A stretch of DNA of 64,000 bases from contig CAUYUJ010014183.1 in assembly GCA_963575745.1 (NCBI GenBank), positions 820,742-884,741 on the forward strand, in the 5' to 3' direction. Shown in pieces: positions 46,063-57,425 of the stretch. The stretch comes from Prorocentrum cordatum. Lineage: Eukaryota; Sar; Dinophyceae; Prorocentrales; Prorocentraceae. The notes under the pieces are model-generated. The model saw only the letters and a program-made list of their open reading frames with translations, was not told where the DNA came from and did no database searches. The translations under genes were made by a program, and so were the position numbers. Every line of letters begins with the position of its first letter. The stretch's first letter is position 1.

Positions 46063-47280
46063 CGCTTGAACGGGGCAACCGTTTCACACGTCGCAGCGCA
46101 GCAGGGATGGCGAGGTCCCGCCTGGGTCTGCGTGGGCCCCCACTGCGCTGGCCCCCCCAAGCAGCCCTCGAAAGAGGCGAACATTTCACACTGCGCAGCC
46201 CCCCAACGATGGCGAGGTCCCGTTTGGGTCTGCGTGGGACCCCACTGCGCTGGCCCCCCCAAGCAGCCCTCGAAATGGCCGACATATTCACACGTCGCAG
46301 CCCCCCAGGGATGGCGAGGTCCCGCATGGGTCTGCGTGGGACCCCACTGCGCTGGCTCCGCCAGCAGCCCTCGGAAGGGGCGACAATTTCACACGTCGCA
46401 GACCCCCCAGGGATGGCGAGATCCCGCATTGGTCTGCGTGGGACCCCACTGCGCTGGCCCCCCCAGCAGACCTCGAACGTTGCGACAATTTCACACGTCG
46501 CAGCCCCCCAGGGATGGCGATGTCCCGTTTGGGTCTGCGTGAGACCCCACTGCGCTGGCCACCCCCCAGGCAGGCCTTGAACATGGCAGCAATTTCACAC
46601 GTCGCAGCCCCCCTGGGATGGCGAGGTCCCGTTTGGGTCTGCGTGGGACCCCACTGTGCTGGCTCCGCCAGCAGCCCTCAAAAGATCCGACAGGTTCACA
46701 CGTCGCAGCCCCCCAGGGATGGCGAGATCCCGCATTGGTCTGCGTGGGACCCCACTGCGCTGGCCCCCCAGCAGACCTCGAAAGAGGCGACAAGTTCACA
46801 CCTCGCAGCTCCCAAAAGGGATGGCGAGGTCCCGTTTGCGTCTGCGTGGGGCCCCACTGACTTCGCAGCCCATGGCGATGTCCCGTTTGGGTCTGCGTGG
46901 GATGTGCTGCCCCCCCCCCCAGCAACCCACGAACGGAACGGCCGTTTCACACTTCGCAGCCCTCCGCGACGGCCAGGTTCCATTTGAGTCTGCGTGGGAC
47001 CCCACTGTGCTGGCCGCCCTAGCAGCCCTCGAAAGGGGCGACAACTTCACACGTCGCAGCCCCCCAGGGATGGCGAGGTCCCGTTTGGGTCTGCGTGGGA
47101 CCCCACTGTGCTGGCTCCGCCAGCAGCCCTCGAAAGGGGCGACAATCTTACACGTCGCAGCCCCCAGGGATGGCGAGGTCCCGTTTGCGTCTGCGTGGGA
47201 CCCCACTGTGCTGGCCCCCCCCAGCAGCCCTCGAAAGTGGCGACAGATTCACACCTCGCAGCTCCCAAAAGGGATGCGAG
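46062..47280 (+). repeat. 102-bp minisatellite, about twelve units
   Basis: The unit contains GGGATGGCGAGGTCCCG, GGGTCTGCGTGGGACCCCAC, CAGCAGCCCTCGAAAG and TTTCACACGTCGCAGCC. The GGGTCTGCGTGG core lies at about 46,124, 46,226, 46,328, 46,430, 46,531, 46,635 and 46,737 and on to 47.2 kb, a steady 102 bp. Because 102 is a multiple of three, several frames stay open for 200-340 codons on both strands. No frame resembles a known repeat protein, so I annotate a repeat, not a gene. Confidence 0.85.
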
Positions 47281-47339
47281 AGGAGAAAGCGGAGAGGAGA
47301 GGTGGGGGGGAGGAGGAGGAGAAGGAGAATGAGACGGCG

Positions 47340-47780
47340 ACCTCACTGCTATTCAAAACGAAAACCAGCCAAGGAGGGGTTGGTAAAAACACTGTGTCCT
47401 GTATTGCTTGTTCCAAGACATTGCATGGCATGCTTGCCTCCAAAAACGTTGAAGCTATTCAAGACTGTCAGGGCGCAACAGTTGCGTTGATTCGCGGTGC
47501 TGACACCCCAGGAACGGAGTTCTGGCGCGATTCAGGGTCGTCAAGACGCAACACACAAGTTGACCGTGGAGATGAAACTTTCAGAACATGGTGTTGGCAC
47601 TCATCTGGATGTTTAACACGGTTGTCCCCCATCGGGGCAGTTCCGTCAGTGGAAATGAAGCCTTGTAGGGGCCTATAAAGAGGGAGCTTGGAGAGAGGAT
47701 GTATCCAAACATCGTTGCTGAGTCTTGGGTTTAATTACGCTGGTCCTCCTCCTCCTCCTTCTTCTCCTCCTCCTCCTCCT
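47340..47780 (+). repeat. Dispersed repeat R2, copy 1
   Basis: GACTGTCAGGGCGCAACAG, a TTGATTCGCGGTGCTGACAC segment, CCCAGGAACGGAGTTCTGG and, further on, ATCCAAACATCGTTGCTGAG followed by TCTTGGGTTT run directly into a (TCC)n tract. The same order occurs at 60,175-60,540, where it again ends in TCTTGGGTTTGCCCTGG plus (TCC)n. The (TCC)n tract therefore appears to be part of the element's 3' end. Confidence 0.65.
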
Positions 47781-48125
47781 CTTCCTCCTCATCTCTCTCG
47801 CAACGCCATCGAGCGATCCCTGTCGCCGTCGCGCAGCCGCCGCCACCCGTACGCGCGCGGGCGCCAGCCGACGAAGCGGGGGCCTACCCTTTCCGGAGGG
47901 AGGGGAAGAAGGGGAGGAGGCACTCACACTCCACTCAAACCATCCTGAGCCCACCGAGGGAGGGGGAAGGGGTGGTAGAGCGGCCGGGCTCCTCCTCATC
48001 TCCTCATCTCCTCATCTCCTCATCTCCTCATCCTCCTCCTCCTCCTCCTCCTCCTCCTCCTCCTCCTCCTCCTCCTCCTCGTCTCCCCCCTCCTCCTCCT
48101 CCTCCTCCTCGTCTCCCCCCTTTCC
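47740..48125 (+). repeat. (TCC)n tracts with TCTCCTCA repeats
   Basis: Two (TCC)n runs (about 47,745-47,795 and 48,027-48,120) flank a GC-rich island. TCTCCTCATC repeats precede the second run at about 47,996-48,030. Confidence 0.85.
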
Positions 48126-49265
48126 GAAACGGAGGTCCAGCAGTTGAAGTTGTTCGCAAAAGGCTGCGATTTGCTGTCCCCTCGCGCAAGTTTTTTGGGG
48201 TCTCGGGGGCCCTGGGCCGCCCCTGCCGGCCCGCGGCGCAGGGCGGCCTGCGGGGGCGACAGCGCGGCCGAGTTGCCCATGTGTGCGCGCCCGGCCTGCT
48301 GCGGGAGGGGCGGGCCCCCTTGGCGGCACGGCGGGGCGGCGCCGCTCGCGCGGACGGGATCTGTCAACATCGAATCGGGAGATTGTGGTGTCCATTGGAG
48401 CCTCCGTGGCCCCCGGTGCTGTCCGATTTGGGTCTGATGTGAACCGGCTGCAAACCATGACTACAGACGTATGTTTTGCGATATCGGCTTCTGTGTGCCC
48501 GTAGTGGGCCGCGTGGCTGGAATGACAGTGATGGTCTCGGCGAGCAAGCAACAATCTCTGCGATGGAAGCGAAACAGCGAGGGGCATCATTGTGAAACAA
48601 TCGCGGTGAGCGGGGTTTGGGTCCAGCGGCAACCGAACGATCCTGCACCAATGAGGATTGCGTGAGCGAGCGGAAAATGCAGAGGCAGCCAGCCTGCAGG
48701 AAAAGCATGCTGCGGCAGGTTCAAGGGTTCAGCAAAGAGACGAGAGGAGTGCAAGGATGCGTGAACCGTTCGCACATGGAAGGCTGAGCAATGAACCGAT
48801 GAGTTCGACTGGGCAGGAGCTTTCTGCACCGAGGCGCGACAACCGAGCACTGGTGCCGATTGCGAATTCGTCACAGGGAGCGAACTACTGCGCAAGAGAG
48901 CCACCGGTAGCGGAGAGGGACGACCTTCACGGGGATGGATCGCAGTCAGGGGGGCGGGCATTGCACTGACGAGGCATGCAAGAGGGCAAAGGCTCTGCAA
49001 GCAGAGACAACGCATCCATTGTCGTAACCGTGGGACATGAAGTTCGAACGTACCATGGACCCGACACACATTCGGTCATCGCCTGCCTCCTGGAGCGAAG
49101 TCGGAAACATGCATCTCCTGTTTTTGCACTGCAGAACGTCCAAGCCCGCAGCGAGGCATATGTCTGTCCAACTGTGGAGGCACGGCCGAAACCGCAGGGA
49201 GGCTGACCATGGAACCTCTCGACCACTCATCCACGCACTGCAGATGCGTGGCCTCAGGCGCGCAT
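48125..49265. other. Unassigned sequence
   Basis: A GC-rich island at 48,180-48,360 is followed by mixed sequence. Overlapping open frames on both strands show no recognisable family. Confidence 0.4.
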
Positions 49266-49267
49266 CT

Positions 49268-49755
49268 CGTGCGCGAGAGAAGGATATTATATATATATAT
49301 ATATGTATATATACATGTTTATATATATATATAGAGAGAGAAAGAGAAAGAGAGAGAGAGAGAGACAAGGAGCGGCAGAGAAAGAGAGAGAGAGAGAGAC
49401 GGACAGAGAGCGACCAAAACCAACAACACAATACCACTATACAGAGAAACAGAGTGAGAGGGAGAGAGACAGAGAGAAACAGACATGGCATGGGGGAATG
49501 ACATAAATACATATAAAAAACATATACATACGTAGAAAGAGAGAGAGAGAGAGAGAGAAAAAACATAGAGAGAGGGGGAAGAGAGAGAGAGAGACAAACA
49601 AAAAAGAAAGAAAGAGAGAGAGAGAGGGAGAGCGGGAGAGGGAGAAAGAGAGACCGATATATATAGAGAGAGAGAGAAAGACAGAGAAAACGAGAGAGAG
49701 AGAGAGATAAAGAGAGAGAGAGAGAGAGAGCAACAAAAGAGAGAGAGAGAGAGAG
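49268..49755 (+). repeat. (TA)n followed by long (GAGA)n
   Basis: TATATA repeats at 49,289-49,332 pass into about 420 bp of GAGAGA tracts broken by short spacers (ACAGAGA, AAACAGA, ATACATA). The Leu/Ser-rich minus-strand frames are artefacts. Confidence 0.9.
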
Positions 49756-50090
49756 GATGTGCCTCGAGTGGTGCGTGTCGGTTCGCCGAAGGGCGTACGC
49801 CCTGCTGCGTGCGCGTGCACCCCGAGGGGCCTGGGGCCAGCGCAGCAGGGGCGGGAGGAGGCTGGAAACGCAGCGAGAGGAGCGAGGAGGCTGCCCGCGA
49901 AGCCGCGCGTCTACGCCCCCGCGGCCGCGGTCGCTGCGCGGAAGTTCTGCAGCTCCTGCAGGCTGGCTCGCTGGCTGGCATCCCCCTCCCCGCCTCCTTC
50001 TGGTCCTCCTCCTTTTCCTCCCCCACCTTTCCCTCGTCATCATTATTAAGTTCCTCTTCTTGGTTGTCCTGAACCTCCCCTCGTCGTCGT
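49755..50090. other. GC-rich island, possible exon at about 49,874-49,970
   Basis: A plus frame reads EEAAREAARLRPRGRGRCAE then VLQLLQAG. A minus frame over the same DNA reads ASLQELQNFRAATAAAGA then stop, just after an acceptor-like GCCAGCCTGCAG. Both have the Ala/Arg/Glu-rich character of other exon candidates here. I cannot choose between them. Confidence 0.2.
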
Positions 50091-50215
50091 CGTCGTCCTC
50101 CTCCTCCTCCTCCTCCTCCAGTTGCTCCTCCTCTTCCTCCTCCTCCTCCTCCTCCTCCTCCTCTTCCTCTTTTTCTTCTTCCTCCTCCCTCCCCCCTCCT
50201 TCCCTCCTACTCCTC
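50090..50215 (+). repeat. (TCC)n microsatellite
   Basis: About 125 bp of TCC/TCT repeats starting from a short (GTC)n lead (TCGTCGTCGTCGTCC). Confidence 0.9.
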
Positions 50216-50219
50216 GTCC

Positions 50220-51685
50220 TCTATTTTCTTTCCCACATGATCGTTCTCCTGAGGGACGCGTCGGCCTGGAGCCGACGATACATCGTCAATACATCGGCGT
50301 AGTGGCCGGCGAAAAGCGAGACCACCCGTTCTTTGGCACGATGGGGCGCTCAAGCCCCAACTAGCGATGAATGGGCGATTGGATGTCGATGTTCACACCG
50401 GGGACACTGTTTTTGTCGTCCGTATTCGCACCGTCTTGGCGCTCCCGAAATATGGGAATGGACATCAAGAGCATATGTTGTCCACGTCAGGGTCGACAGT
50501 GGCCGACGTTGGGCAGGCGACTTTAGCTTCAAATGGGCAACGTCCGCGTCGTCACCGGCAGCAAGTCACCATCAAAATTAACAAGAGACGTTGTTGGGTT
50601 CCACGAGCGGTTTTCCGTCCCGGTTTCGTGGGCAATCACATATGGACCCTGCCCGTGCAGGCCAGACTTTTGAAACGCTGGCTGGGGCTCAGGATCCGAA
50701 GGACGTCTGCGCTGCCAGGTGGACCAAGGCGGGGGCGTCCGACACCCAAGCGTCGATGAATCCGCAGGGGTAAGGTTCGCCATTGGTCGCAGACCAACTG
50801 TTAAGCGACGCTAGAAGCGGTCCTGGCCCCAGGTATCCCCAGCGTTTCGGGCCACGCTGGAATTCCTGGGGCCCTTTGAGCCCTGGGCCTCGTGGAGGGT
50901 GCCGTGGAGGCCGCCTGCGCCCCCCTGGAATCATCGGGGCACGTTGGGTTAAGCACACCTTTGACGTTGACAGCACCCGAAGATGGCTCAAGTGGCCGTC
51001 CATCGCGGACGGCACAACATGCCGACAACGCGGCCCACGCTCGCCCAGCACTTGGGCATGGGGAGTGGCGAGCTGTCCGCGCAGGAGTGGGCAAAAACAA
51101 TGTAGAGATCTGGCCATGATTGCCTACTCTTTCTCCTCAGACTCTCCTCCGCGTCTCGCCACGGAGGTAGGGAGACCCGAAGGAAAAAGGGTCTGGGACC
51201 ATGTGAGACATCCTCGTTTTATCTCCTTATTTCTAGATTTCTATCATGGGCGGCTGAATGCGGGGCACTCGGGCGCCGTGAGTCCACAAGCGGCCGAACG
51301 CGGCCGCGCGGCCCATCGCGGACGCGCGAGCGGGCCGCCCTCAGTGAAGCGAACAGCCCCAGCACGAGGAACATCCGCCGCAGCGGTTGGGGGGCCGATG
51401 ACCACCCGCCCTCAGCAACCCCAACCTGCGCGGCAGAAGACGACGCGACGGACAAGAGAGGAAGGACCGCCGGTCCCGCGCCGAGGCGGCGAACGCGCGG
51501 GAGGAACCCCGCGCCGCCCCGACGGAGCAAAGGAACCTGGCAGCCCCCCCGGGAAAGGATGTCCCGCTTTGGGGGCCGTCCCCGAAGGGCGGGGGTTTGG
51601 ACCCCGAAATCCCGATGCTCCCCGCCTGCATCAAGGAACGCTTTGGCCCGACACCCCGCTTATGGGGCGCCCCTCCGGGGTTCCC
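50220..51685. other. Unassigned sequence
   Basis: No gene is recognised. A short minus frame near 51,340-51,390 (MFLVLGLFASLRAARSRV) looks like a signal peptide but has no supporting context. Confidence 0.4.
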
Positions 51686-51689
51686 TTTC

Positions 51690-52440
51690 CGTCTCCTCCT
51701 CCTCCTCCTCCTCCTCCTCCTCCTCCTCCTCCTCCTCCCACTATTCCTCCTCCTCCTCCTCCTCCTCCTCCTAGACCTCCTAGTCCTCCGAATCCTCCTC
51801 TTAACCCTTTCCCTCGTCCTCATCATCGTCTTCCTCTCCACCTCCCCTTCTTCCTTCTCCACGTCATGCTGCGAATGATCAGAGCCTCCGATGGAAGCGG
51901 GGTCCAGGACCACGCGGGGCCTCACCCGCGATCGGCCGAGGTCGCCCCGCCGAAGCGCACAGGGCGGCCCCGCGGCCCGAGAGAGGCCGAGGGCGGCAGA
52001 CCTCTGGATACCCCTGGCCTCCGGGGCCCGGCTGCGGGCGAAGCTCGGCCACGAGGGCGGCGGGTCCAGAGCACGGCGTGGGGCCCTTCGCCGAAGGCCC
52101 GCTGCCCCCCCTGAGCGAGGGCCCCGTCGCCGAAGGCCCGATGCCTCGTGGAGGCGTGCCCCAAACCCAGACATCCAGCGTCTCGAGAAAATCAAACTTA
52201 GGTTTTTCACCATTTTCGGACTCGGGGCCCTCACTGGGCCTCGGGAGCGTCACAAAACGACTCGGGATGAAAAACCGGCTCTGGGGAAGTGGAGGAAAGG
52301 TGGGGGGCCCGCGTCTCGAAAAAATCGAGACGCCGGTGTCCTCCTCCTCCTCCTCCTCCTCCTCCTCCTCCTCCTCCTCCTCCTGTTGTTCCTCGTCGTC
52401 CTCCTGCTCCTCCTCCTCCTCCTCCTCCTCTTCCTCCCTA
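51690..52440 (+). repeat. (TCC)n tracts with an intervening ~330-bp-spaced direct repeat
   Basis: (TCC)n lies at about 51,690-51,800 and 52,340-52,440. Between and after them, GCGAGGGNCCCGTCNCCGAAGG followed by CCCGANGCCTCGTGGANGCG occurs at about 52,115 and again at about 52,441, in both cases followed by a CGTGCCCCANAC segment. Confidence 0.7.
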
Positions 52441-52449
52441 GGCGAGGGA

Positions 52450-53085
52450 CCCGTCACCGAAGGCCCGACGCCTCGTGGAAGCGTGCCCCAGACGCCGAGG
52501 GCACTCCCGGGGGCGAGAGCCCGAGCGCGAAGAGCACAGAGCCAGAGTTGCCCCTGACCCTCGTGCCGTTTGTGCTCGCGGTGGCCTTCGCGTTCCCAGG
52601 GCGAGCTCGGGTGCGAGGGGTGGGTGCAAGTTCCTGCCAGGAGGCACTGGCATGGGGGGACCAGGTCCTGACCAGGTCCTGGACCCCGGGGCCCTGGACC
52701 AGCGCTTCAGCCCGAGCCGGCTCTCGACGCTCTCTGGGGCCCGCGGAGGGCCCCCGAGAGCCCGAAGATGACCACAGACCTCCAGGGCACGCTTCCCTCG
52801 GGACCCGTCCGCCTCGTGGCGAGGGGAGCCACACGCGCGGCAGCGGCAGAGTGGCACCGCCCTCCTCCCAGAAAGGCCCCCCTCGCATCCCACCTCGGGC
52901 CCCGGCCCCGGCGGCCGCCGCCGACAGCTTGCCGCTGCTGCATGCATGCTGCGTGCCTGCTGCTGCTGCCGTTGCGGTCGGCTGCGCTCGCCTTTGTCTG
53001 GGGCCATCAAGCTCCGCTCCAACATGAGGCGGCCAATGTAGGCTGAGCGCAGCCTTTGAATGCTTGGGGGCCCCAAAAGACGTGG
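52450..53085. other. Unassigned GC-rich sequence
   Basis: High GC with several Pro/Arg-rich open frames on both strands. A plus frame near 52,680-52,770 (DPGALDQRFSPSRLSTLSGA) is exon-like, but unsupported by splice sites or family similarity. Confidence 0.35.
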
Positions 53086-53290
53086 CGACAGACCTCTCGT
53101 GAGCTCCGAACCCCGAAAGACCTCACCGCACGGTCCATCACCGCAACGCTTGGGGACCCTGGACGCCCCACCCGCCCGAGACACCTTCAGAGGACGGCCC
53201 ATGGCCCCAGACCGTGCGGTCACCCCGAATCCACGCCGAGTCGCTACACGGTGTGGTCACCGCACCGTGTGGGGCCACCGAGCTTTGCCC
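53085..53290 (+). repeat. Dispersed repeat with CACCGCAC motifs, copy 2
   Basis: CGAAAGACCTCACCGCACGG, then CCATCACCGCAACGC, then ACCGTGCGGTCACC and GTGGTCACCGCACCGTGTGG. This relates to 1,541-1,625. Confidence 0.5.
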
Positions 53291-53404
53291 GCGGACTGCA
53301 ACCCATCAGCGCACCGGAGGAACGAATGCTGCTCCTGCTGATCCCGCCGCCTCAGCCTGCCACCCCACCGTCCGCAGCGCCGCGCCTGCTCGCCGCAATC
53401 CGAT

Positions 53405-54014
53405 ACTCCTCCTCCTCCTCCTCCTCCTCCTCCTCCTCCTCCTCGCTCCTCGCTCCTAATCCCTCCTCCTCCTCCTCCTCCTCCTCCTCCTCCTCCTCCT
53501 CCTCCCGCCACCTCCTCCTTCTCTTCCTCCTTCTCCTACCTCCTTCCCTCTCCCTTCCGTCTTCCCTTCTCCTCTCTCGTTTCCTCCCTCCTTCCTCCTG
53601 CTCCTCCTCGCCACTTCCCCTCCTCAAGGATAAGGGGAGCAAAGCAAACCGAAGCTGCGGTGGCCAGGGCAGCAAGAACACCTGAATGGGCAAGGAAAGA
53701 AGGATCCAGGGACTCCCGCTCCTCAAAATCCTTCTTCTCCTCCCTCCTGCGCATCGTCCTCCCTCCACTTTCCCTGCCCCTCCTCTCCTCTCCTTCCTCT
53801 CGCTCCTCCTCCCTTATCCGCCCTCTTCCTCACTGCTACGTCTTCCCTCCTCCTTACTCATCCTCTCTATTACCTCTCCTCTGGCTCCTCTTGCGTATGC
53901 GTCTCCTCATCCTCCTTATCCTTCCCCAAGACAGATAAAAAGGGTCTGCCCGACATTCAAAATGATCAGCCGGGCCTCCCTTCAAGTAGAGCCTACGAAT
54001 AATAATTACCCAAA

Positions 54015-54065
<51 letters not shown>

Positions 54066-54450
54066 CGTGTGCGTGTGTGTGTGTGTGTGTATGTGTGTAT
54101 GTCTGTGTGTGCGCAGCCCCTTGCAGCTAAGAACAAAGCTTGAACAGGAAAGTCCGTGGCACCACCAAGCCAATGCCCACTCCTCTTCAATCGTATGCCC
54201 CCAGGCGAATCCGCCGACAGTGTAGTACCACCCGGCTACGCGGCTGAGGTTTCCTGCAACCTGCGCCACTTACTCAATTGTCGGCTTCCTAACCCCAGTA
54301 GTTCTTTAGTTTTAGTCTCCCCCCTATTCCTCGGGGCAGGGACCAAACTCGCCTGTCCCCCTTCCCCTGCTCCTGCTCCTCCTCCCCCTCCTCCTCCTCC
54401 TCCTCGTCCTCCTCCTCCTGTTCCTCCTCCTCCCCCCCTCCTCGTCCTCG
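53405..54450 (+). repeat. (TCC)n tracts, pyrimidine-rich filler and (TG)n
   Basis: Near-pure (TCC)n occupies 53,405-53,450 and 53,462-53,515, followed by pyrimidine-rich sequence to about 53,625 and again at 53,720-53,930. A (TG)n tract with GCGTGCG interruptions lies at 54,018-54,110. (TCC)n returns at 54,365-54,450. Confidence 0.9.
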
Positions 54451-54454
54451 TCGT

Positions 54455-55660
54455 GGCGGAGATGATTTCTCCTCTATTGCTGAGTGGGCTGGATCATGTT
54501 GGGGGCTTCCTTCTCCATGGGAATCATCCATTGTTGTGGACTTCTCTACACGCGGGAGGACGTGTGAGCATCTTCTCAGAGGATGGCGATATGAATCAGT
54601 GGTTGTCGTTGTAATCGTCGTCGTCGTCGCGGAGGAAATTAGTTTCCCACTAATGTTCGCCGCGCTGGATAATGTCGGGGGTTCTTCCTCCCGACGAACA
54701 TTGATCTGTGGGCGACCCTGCACGACAGAATAAGTATGAGCAAATCTGTAAGAGGATTACAATGTAGATCGACACATTCTTCCCCGATGGCGTGACTCAC
54801 AGTCCACTACTCGTAGTCGTAGTCGTACCCGTAGCCGTAGTCGTATGGTGGTTGTAGTCGTAGTCGTAATCGTCGCCGTCGTCGTCGTCGTTGTTGTTCG
54901 GCGGGTGCCGCGAAGAAAGAATTTCCAATATTAGTGGGAACCCACTCCGTCAACAAGGTCGCCGAACTGATAATTAGTTTCAAATACTGAGGGGGTTCTG
55001 AAGACGTATCGGGGTCACTGTAAACTGCTGCTGTCCGCGCGAGAGGGGGAACGTCAAACCACCCTGTCACCACGGCCTCCTGCGATTCTCAGAACTCTGC
55101 GCGGAGCGCTGTGACACGTGAAAATACAGGAGAATCGCGCACCCGACGCGACAACCTTTTGAACATCACACCAGATGCGCGCTCCCAAAGCTAGACTCCC
55201 TGTAAACTACACCAAATTCGCTCCGGAGGCGAATCCCAAGATTCGCGCCCACAACGCCTCCCATTCGCGCCCACATACGCTAGACTCGCGCTCCCGAGAC
55301 CAGAATCCTCGGAAATGTCATTGGATTCGTCCCCACCGAGGCCACTGGGCATTGCTGCCCGAGGCGAGATCCACGGAAATTTCGAAGCTGAACACTGGCG
55401 CGCGAGTCGTGAGATTCCTGCCAGGAGCAGGGAAGGAAGGTGAAAGGAAGGTACTGGCCGACTGCGCCGCTCCGCTTCGAGGAGCTGGCGCCGGACGCGA
55501 CAGAAGCTGCAACCGAGAACCGAGAACGTCTGCTCGGGGCGCGCATCGTGCGGTTTCAACCGCATAGAAACAAACAATCGGGCCTGGTGGGGGCTTCTGG
55601 AGGCAGAAAACAGCCCAGAACCTACCGTGCTTGTTGCGTCTCAGAACGGGCGCATGTTCA
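54455..55660. other. Unassigned; (CGTAGT)n and duplicated ATTAGTGGGAA motifs
   Basis: Two ~80-bp blocks (54,460-54,545 and 54,625-54,715) share GATNATGT(T/C)GGGGG, CTTC(C/T)T and a following AAT/ACAT segment. An inverted AATATTAGTGGGAACCC at about 54,928 pairs with GTTTCCCACTAATGTTC at 54,641. A CGTAGTCGTAGTCGTAC hexamer-type tract occupies about 54,807-54,895. No gene is recognised. Confidence 0.5.
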
Positions 55661-55835
55661 GCTAAGGAGGAGGAGGAGGAGGAGGAGGAGGAGGAGGAGG
55701 AGGAGGAGGAGGAGGAGGAGGAGGAGGAGGAGAGGAGGAGGCGGAGGAGGAGGAGGAGGAGGGAGAGGAGGGAGGGAGGGAGGGAGGGAGGAGGAGGAGG
55801 AGGAGGAGGAGGAGGAGGAGGAAGAGGATGAGGAG
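55661..55835 (+). repeat. (GGA)n microsatellite
   Basis: About 170 bp of GGA repeats with GGGAGGGAGGGAGG at about 55,770-55,790. It ends at the exon candidate below. Confidence 0.9.
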
Positions 55836-55895
55836 CTGTGCCTCGGCGCGAGCACGTCTGGGCCCCAGCCCTCCCAGCGCGGATGCCCCCCCCCG

Positions 55896-55987
55896 CGCGG
55901 CTCCGCGGCGCACGTCTCCGCGCGCGCAGTGGCGCCCTCGAGGGCGCGCTCGAGCTGCCCGGCCAGGTCGACCAGCCTGCGGTCCTC
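55896..55987 (-). CDS. Possible internal exon, coiled-coil-like
   Basis: After an intron-like end CGCGCTAG (55,988-55,990 is TAG) the minus frame reads EDRRLVDLAGQLERALEGAT then ARAETCAAEPRG. Third positions are nearly all G/C, and Leu/Ala/Glu/Arg spacing suits an amphipathic helix. It is squeezed between two (GGA)n arrays, which would then be intronic. Together with candidates at 56,674-56,763, 62,790-62,869 and 63,028-63,088, all on the minus strand and similar in composition, it may belong to one multi-exon gene. No family is recognised. Confidence 0.4.
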
Positions 55988-56054
55988 CTAGCGCGCCGCG
56001 CCGGCTGGAGGGCAGCGGTGGGGCTCGGCGCAGGGATCGGCGGATGGCCACTCG

Positions 56055-56470
56055 AGAGAGGAGGAGGAGGAGGAGAAGGAGGAGGAGGAGGAGGAGGAGG
56101 AGGAGGAGGAGGTGGTAGGAGGAGGAGGAGGGTAGGAGGAGGAGAGGAGGAGGAGGAGGAGGAGGAGAGGAGGAGGAGGGAGGAGGAGGAGGAGGAGGGT
56201 AGGAGGAGGAGGAGGAGGAGGAGAAGGAGGTGGAGGAGGGGAGGAGGAGGAGGAGGAGGAGGAGGAGGAGGAGGAGGAGGAGGAGGAGGAGGAGGAGGGG
56301 AGGAGGAGGAGGAGGAGGAGGAGGAGGAGGAGGAGCCACGGCACGGACGTGCTCATGCGCCCATGCAGCTTCGCTTCGCCCGCACGCACGACACGGACGA
56401 AACGAAACGATTTCCCGTTTGGGGGTCTCCGTTCCACTGCGATCTCACCCCTAACCTCCGATACAATTAA
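56055..56470 (+). repeat. Composite simple-repeat element, copy C ((GGA)n core plus conserved tail)
   Basis: About 280 bp of GGA repeats (56,055-56,335) lead into the conserved tail GCAGCTTCGCTTCGCCCGC ... CGAAACGATTTCCCGTTTGGGG ... ACTGCGATCTCACCC ... AACCTCCGAT (56,365-56,463). A TACGTACA and TATATACACATATATA tract follows to about 56,570. The tail is the one found in copies A, B and D, here attached to a different simple repeat. Confidence 0.75.
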
Positions 56471-56673
56471 ATACGTACAGGTACGCATCTCAGTATGCAG
56501 GCATGCTGATATTTACACGTCTGTACACAAATGTGTATATATACACATATATATATATGTGTGTATACCAGGTGTGTTTCTCACTCTCCCGTTCCCCCTC
56601 TGCCCCATCTCCTGCCTCGCCCTGCTCGCTCCCCGCTGCGCCAGCATCGAGATGGCGGTTGCGGGCGCCCCCC

Positions 56674-56763
56674 GTCCTGAGCCAGCTCCGCGATCCTCCA
56701 GTCCATGGCCTCGACAGTCCGGACGTAGGACGCCTGTGCCTCGGCGAGACGGCGAGGGCTTAG
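56674..56763 (-). CDS. Possible internal exon, coiled-coil-like
   Basis: After an acceptor-like CCTGGCTAG the minus frame reads LSPRRLAEAQASYVRTVEAM then DWRIAELAQDGGR. Codon third positions are GC-rich, and an in-frame TAG coincides with the acceptor, as it does for the candidate at 55,896-55,987. The helical Ala/Glu/Arg composition is shared. The donor near 56,674 is uncertain. Confidence 0.4.
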
Positions 56764-56799
56764 CTAGCCAGGCAGCGCTCCGAACCTTGGCAGGGAGAC

Positions 56800-57425
56800 G
56801 GAGGTGGCGCCCCCCAGGATAGGGGAGCTGGAGAGCAGTGCCGACCCGAGCGTTGTGCGGTGCTGTCTCCCCATCCTCGGGGGCGCGCAGACATGGACTA
56901 GCGATCCATGCATTTGGCGCGCGGTCGCCAAATCCATGGATCGGGGGCAGCGCCCTCCCCAGAATGCGGCCGGTGCCGCCTCGTTCTGCGGCAGAGATCC
57001 GCGATTTCCCATGGAAACGGGGCCCCGTCGCTAATCCACGTCCCCTTGATCCATGTTTGCGATCGCCTGACGTCCTCCATGCGCAACTTTCCCCGCCCGT
57101 GCGCGCGTCCCGGGCTGCTCTGAAGCAGTGAACTCTTGGAGGCGGAAGTCTCCGGGCGGGGCTTCTCCAGGGAGGGCAGGACGAACAGCGGCACGGATCC
57201 CCACGAGCGGCGGGGAGGCCGTCGGAGGAGGAGGGGTGAGGAATGGGGGCGGCGAGGACGAGGAGGGGGAAGGAGGAGCGCAGCGCCAGAGGAGCCAGGA
57301 CGAGGACAAAGATGATGCAGGAGGGGGGGGAAGAGTGGAGACGCGTTGGGAGAATGAGAAACCAGGGGGAACAGAAGAGCGAGGAGGGCAACGACGATGC
57401 CGAGTGAGGATACAGTAAGCACACT
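56800..57425. other. Unassigned; GC-rich with a possible exon near 57,110-57,195
   Basis: A minus frame near 57,110-57,195 (VPLFVLPSLEKPRPETSASK then SSLLQ) has GC-rich third positions but no clear acceptor. The rest gives no recognisable product. Purine-rich sequence fills 57,220-57,400. Confidence 0.3.

Noticed and set aside
45564-47678. Two ~340-aa plus ORFs and shorter minus ORFs across the 60- and 102-bp arrays
   Set aside because: Open because the 102-bp unit is a multiple of three; several frames on both strands are equally open and none matches a family.
50783-52114. 443-aa plus ORF, Pro/Arg-rich
   Set aside because: Runs through GC-rich sequence and a (TCC)n tract; no domain and inconsistent composition.
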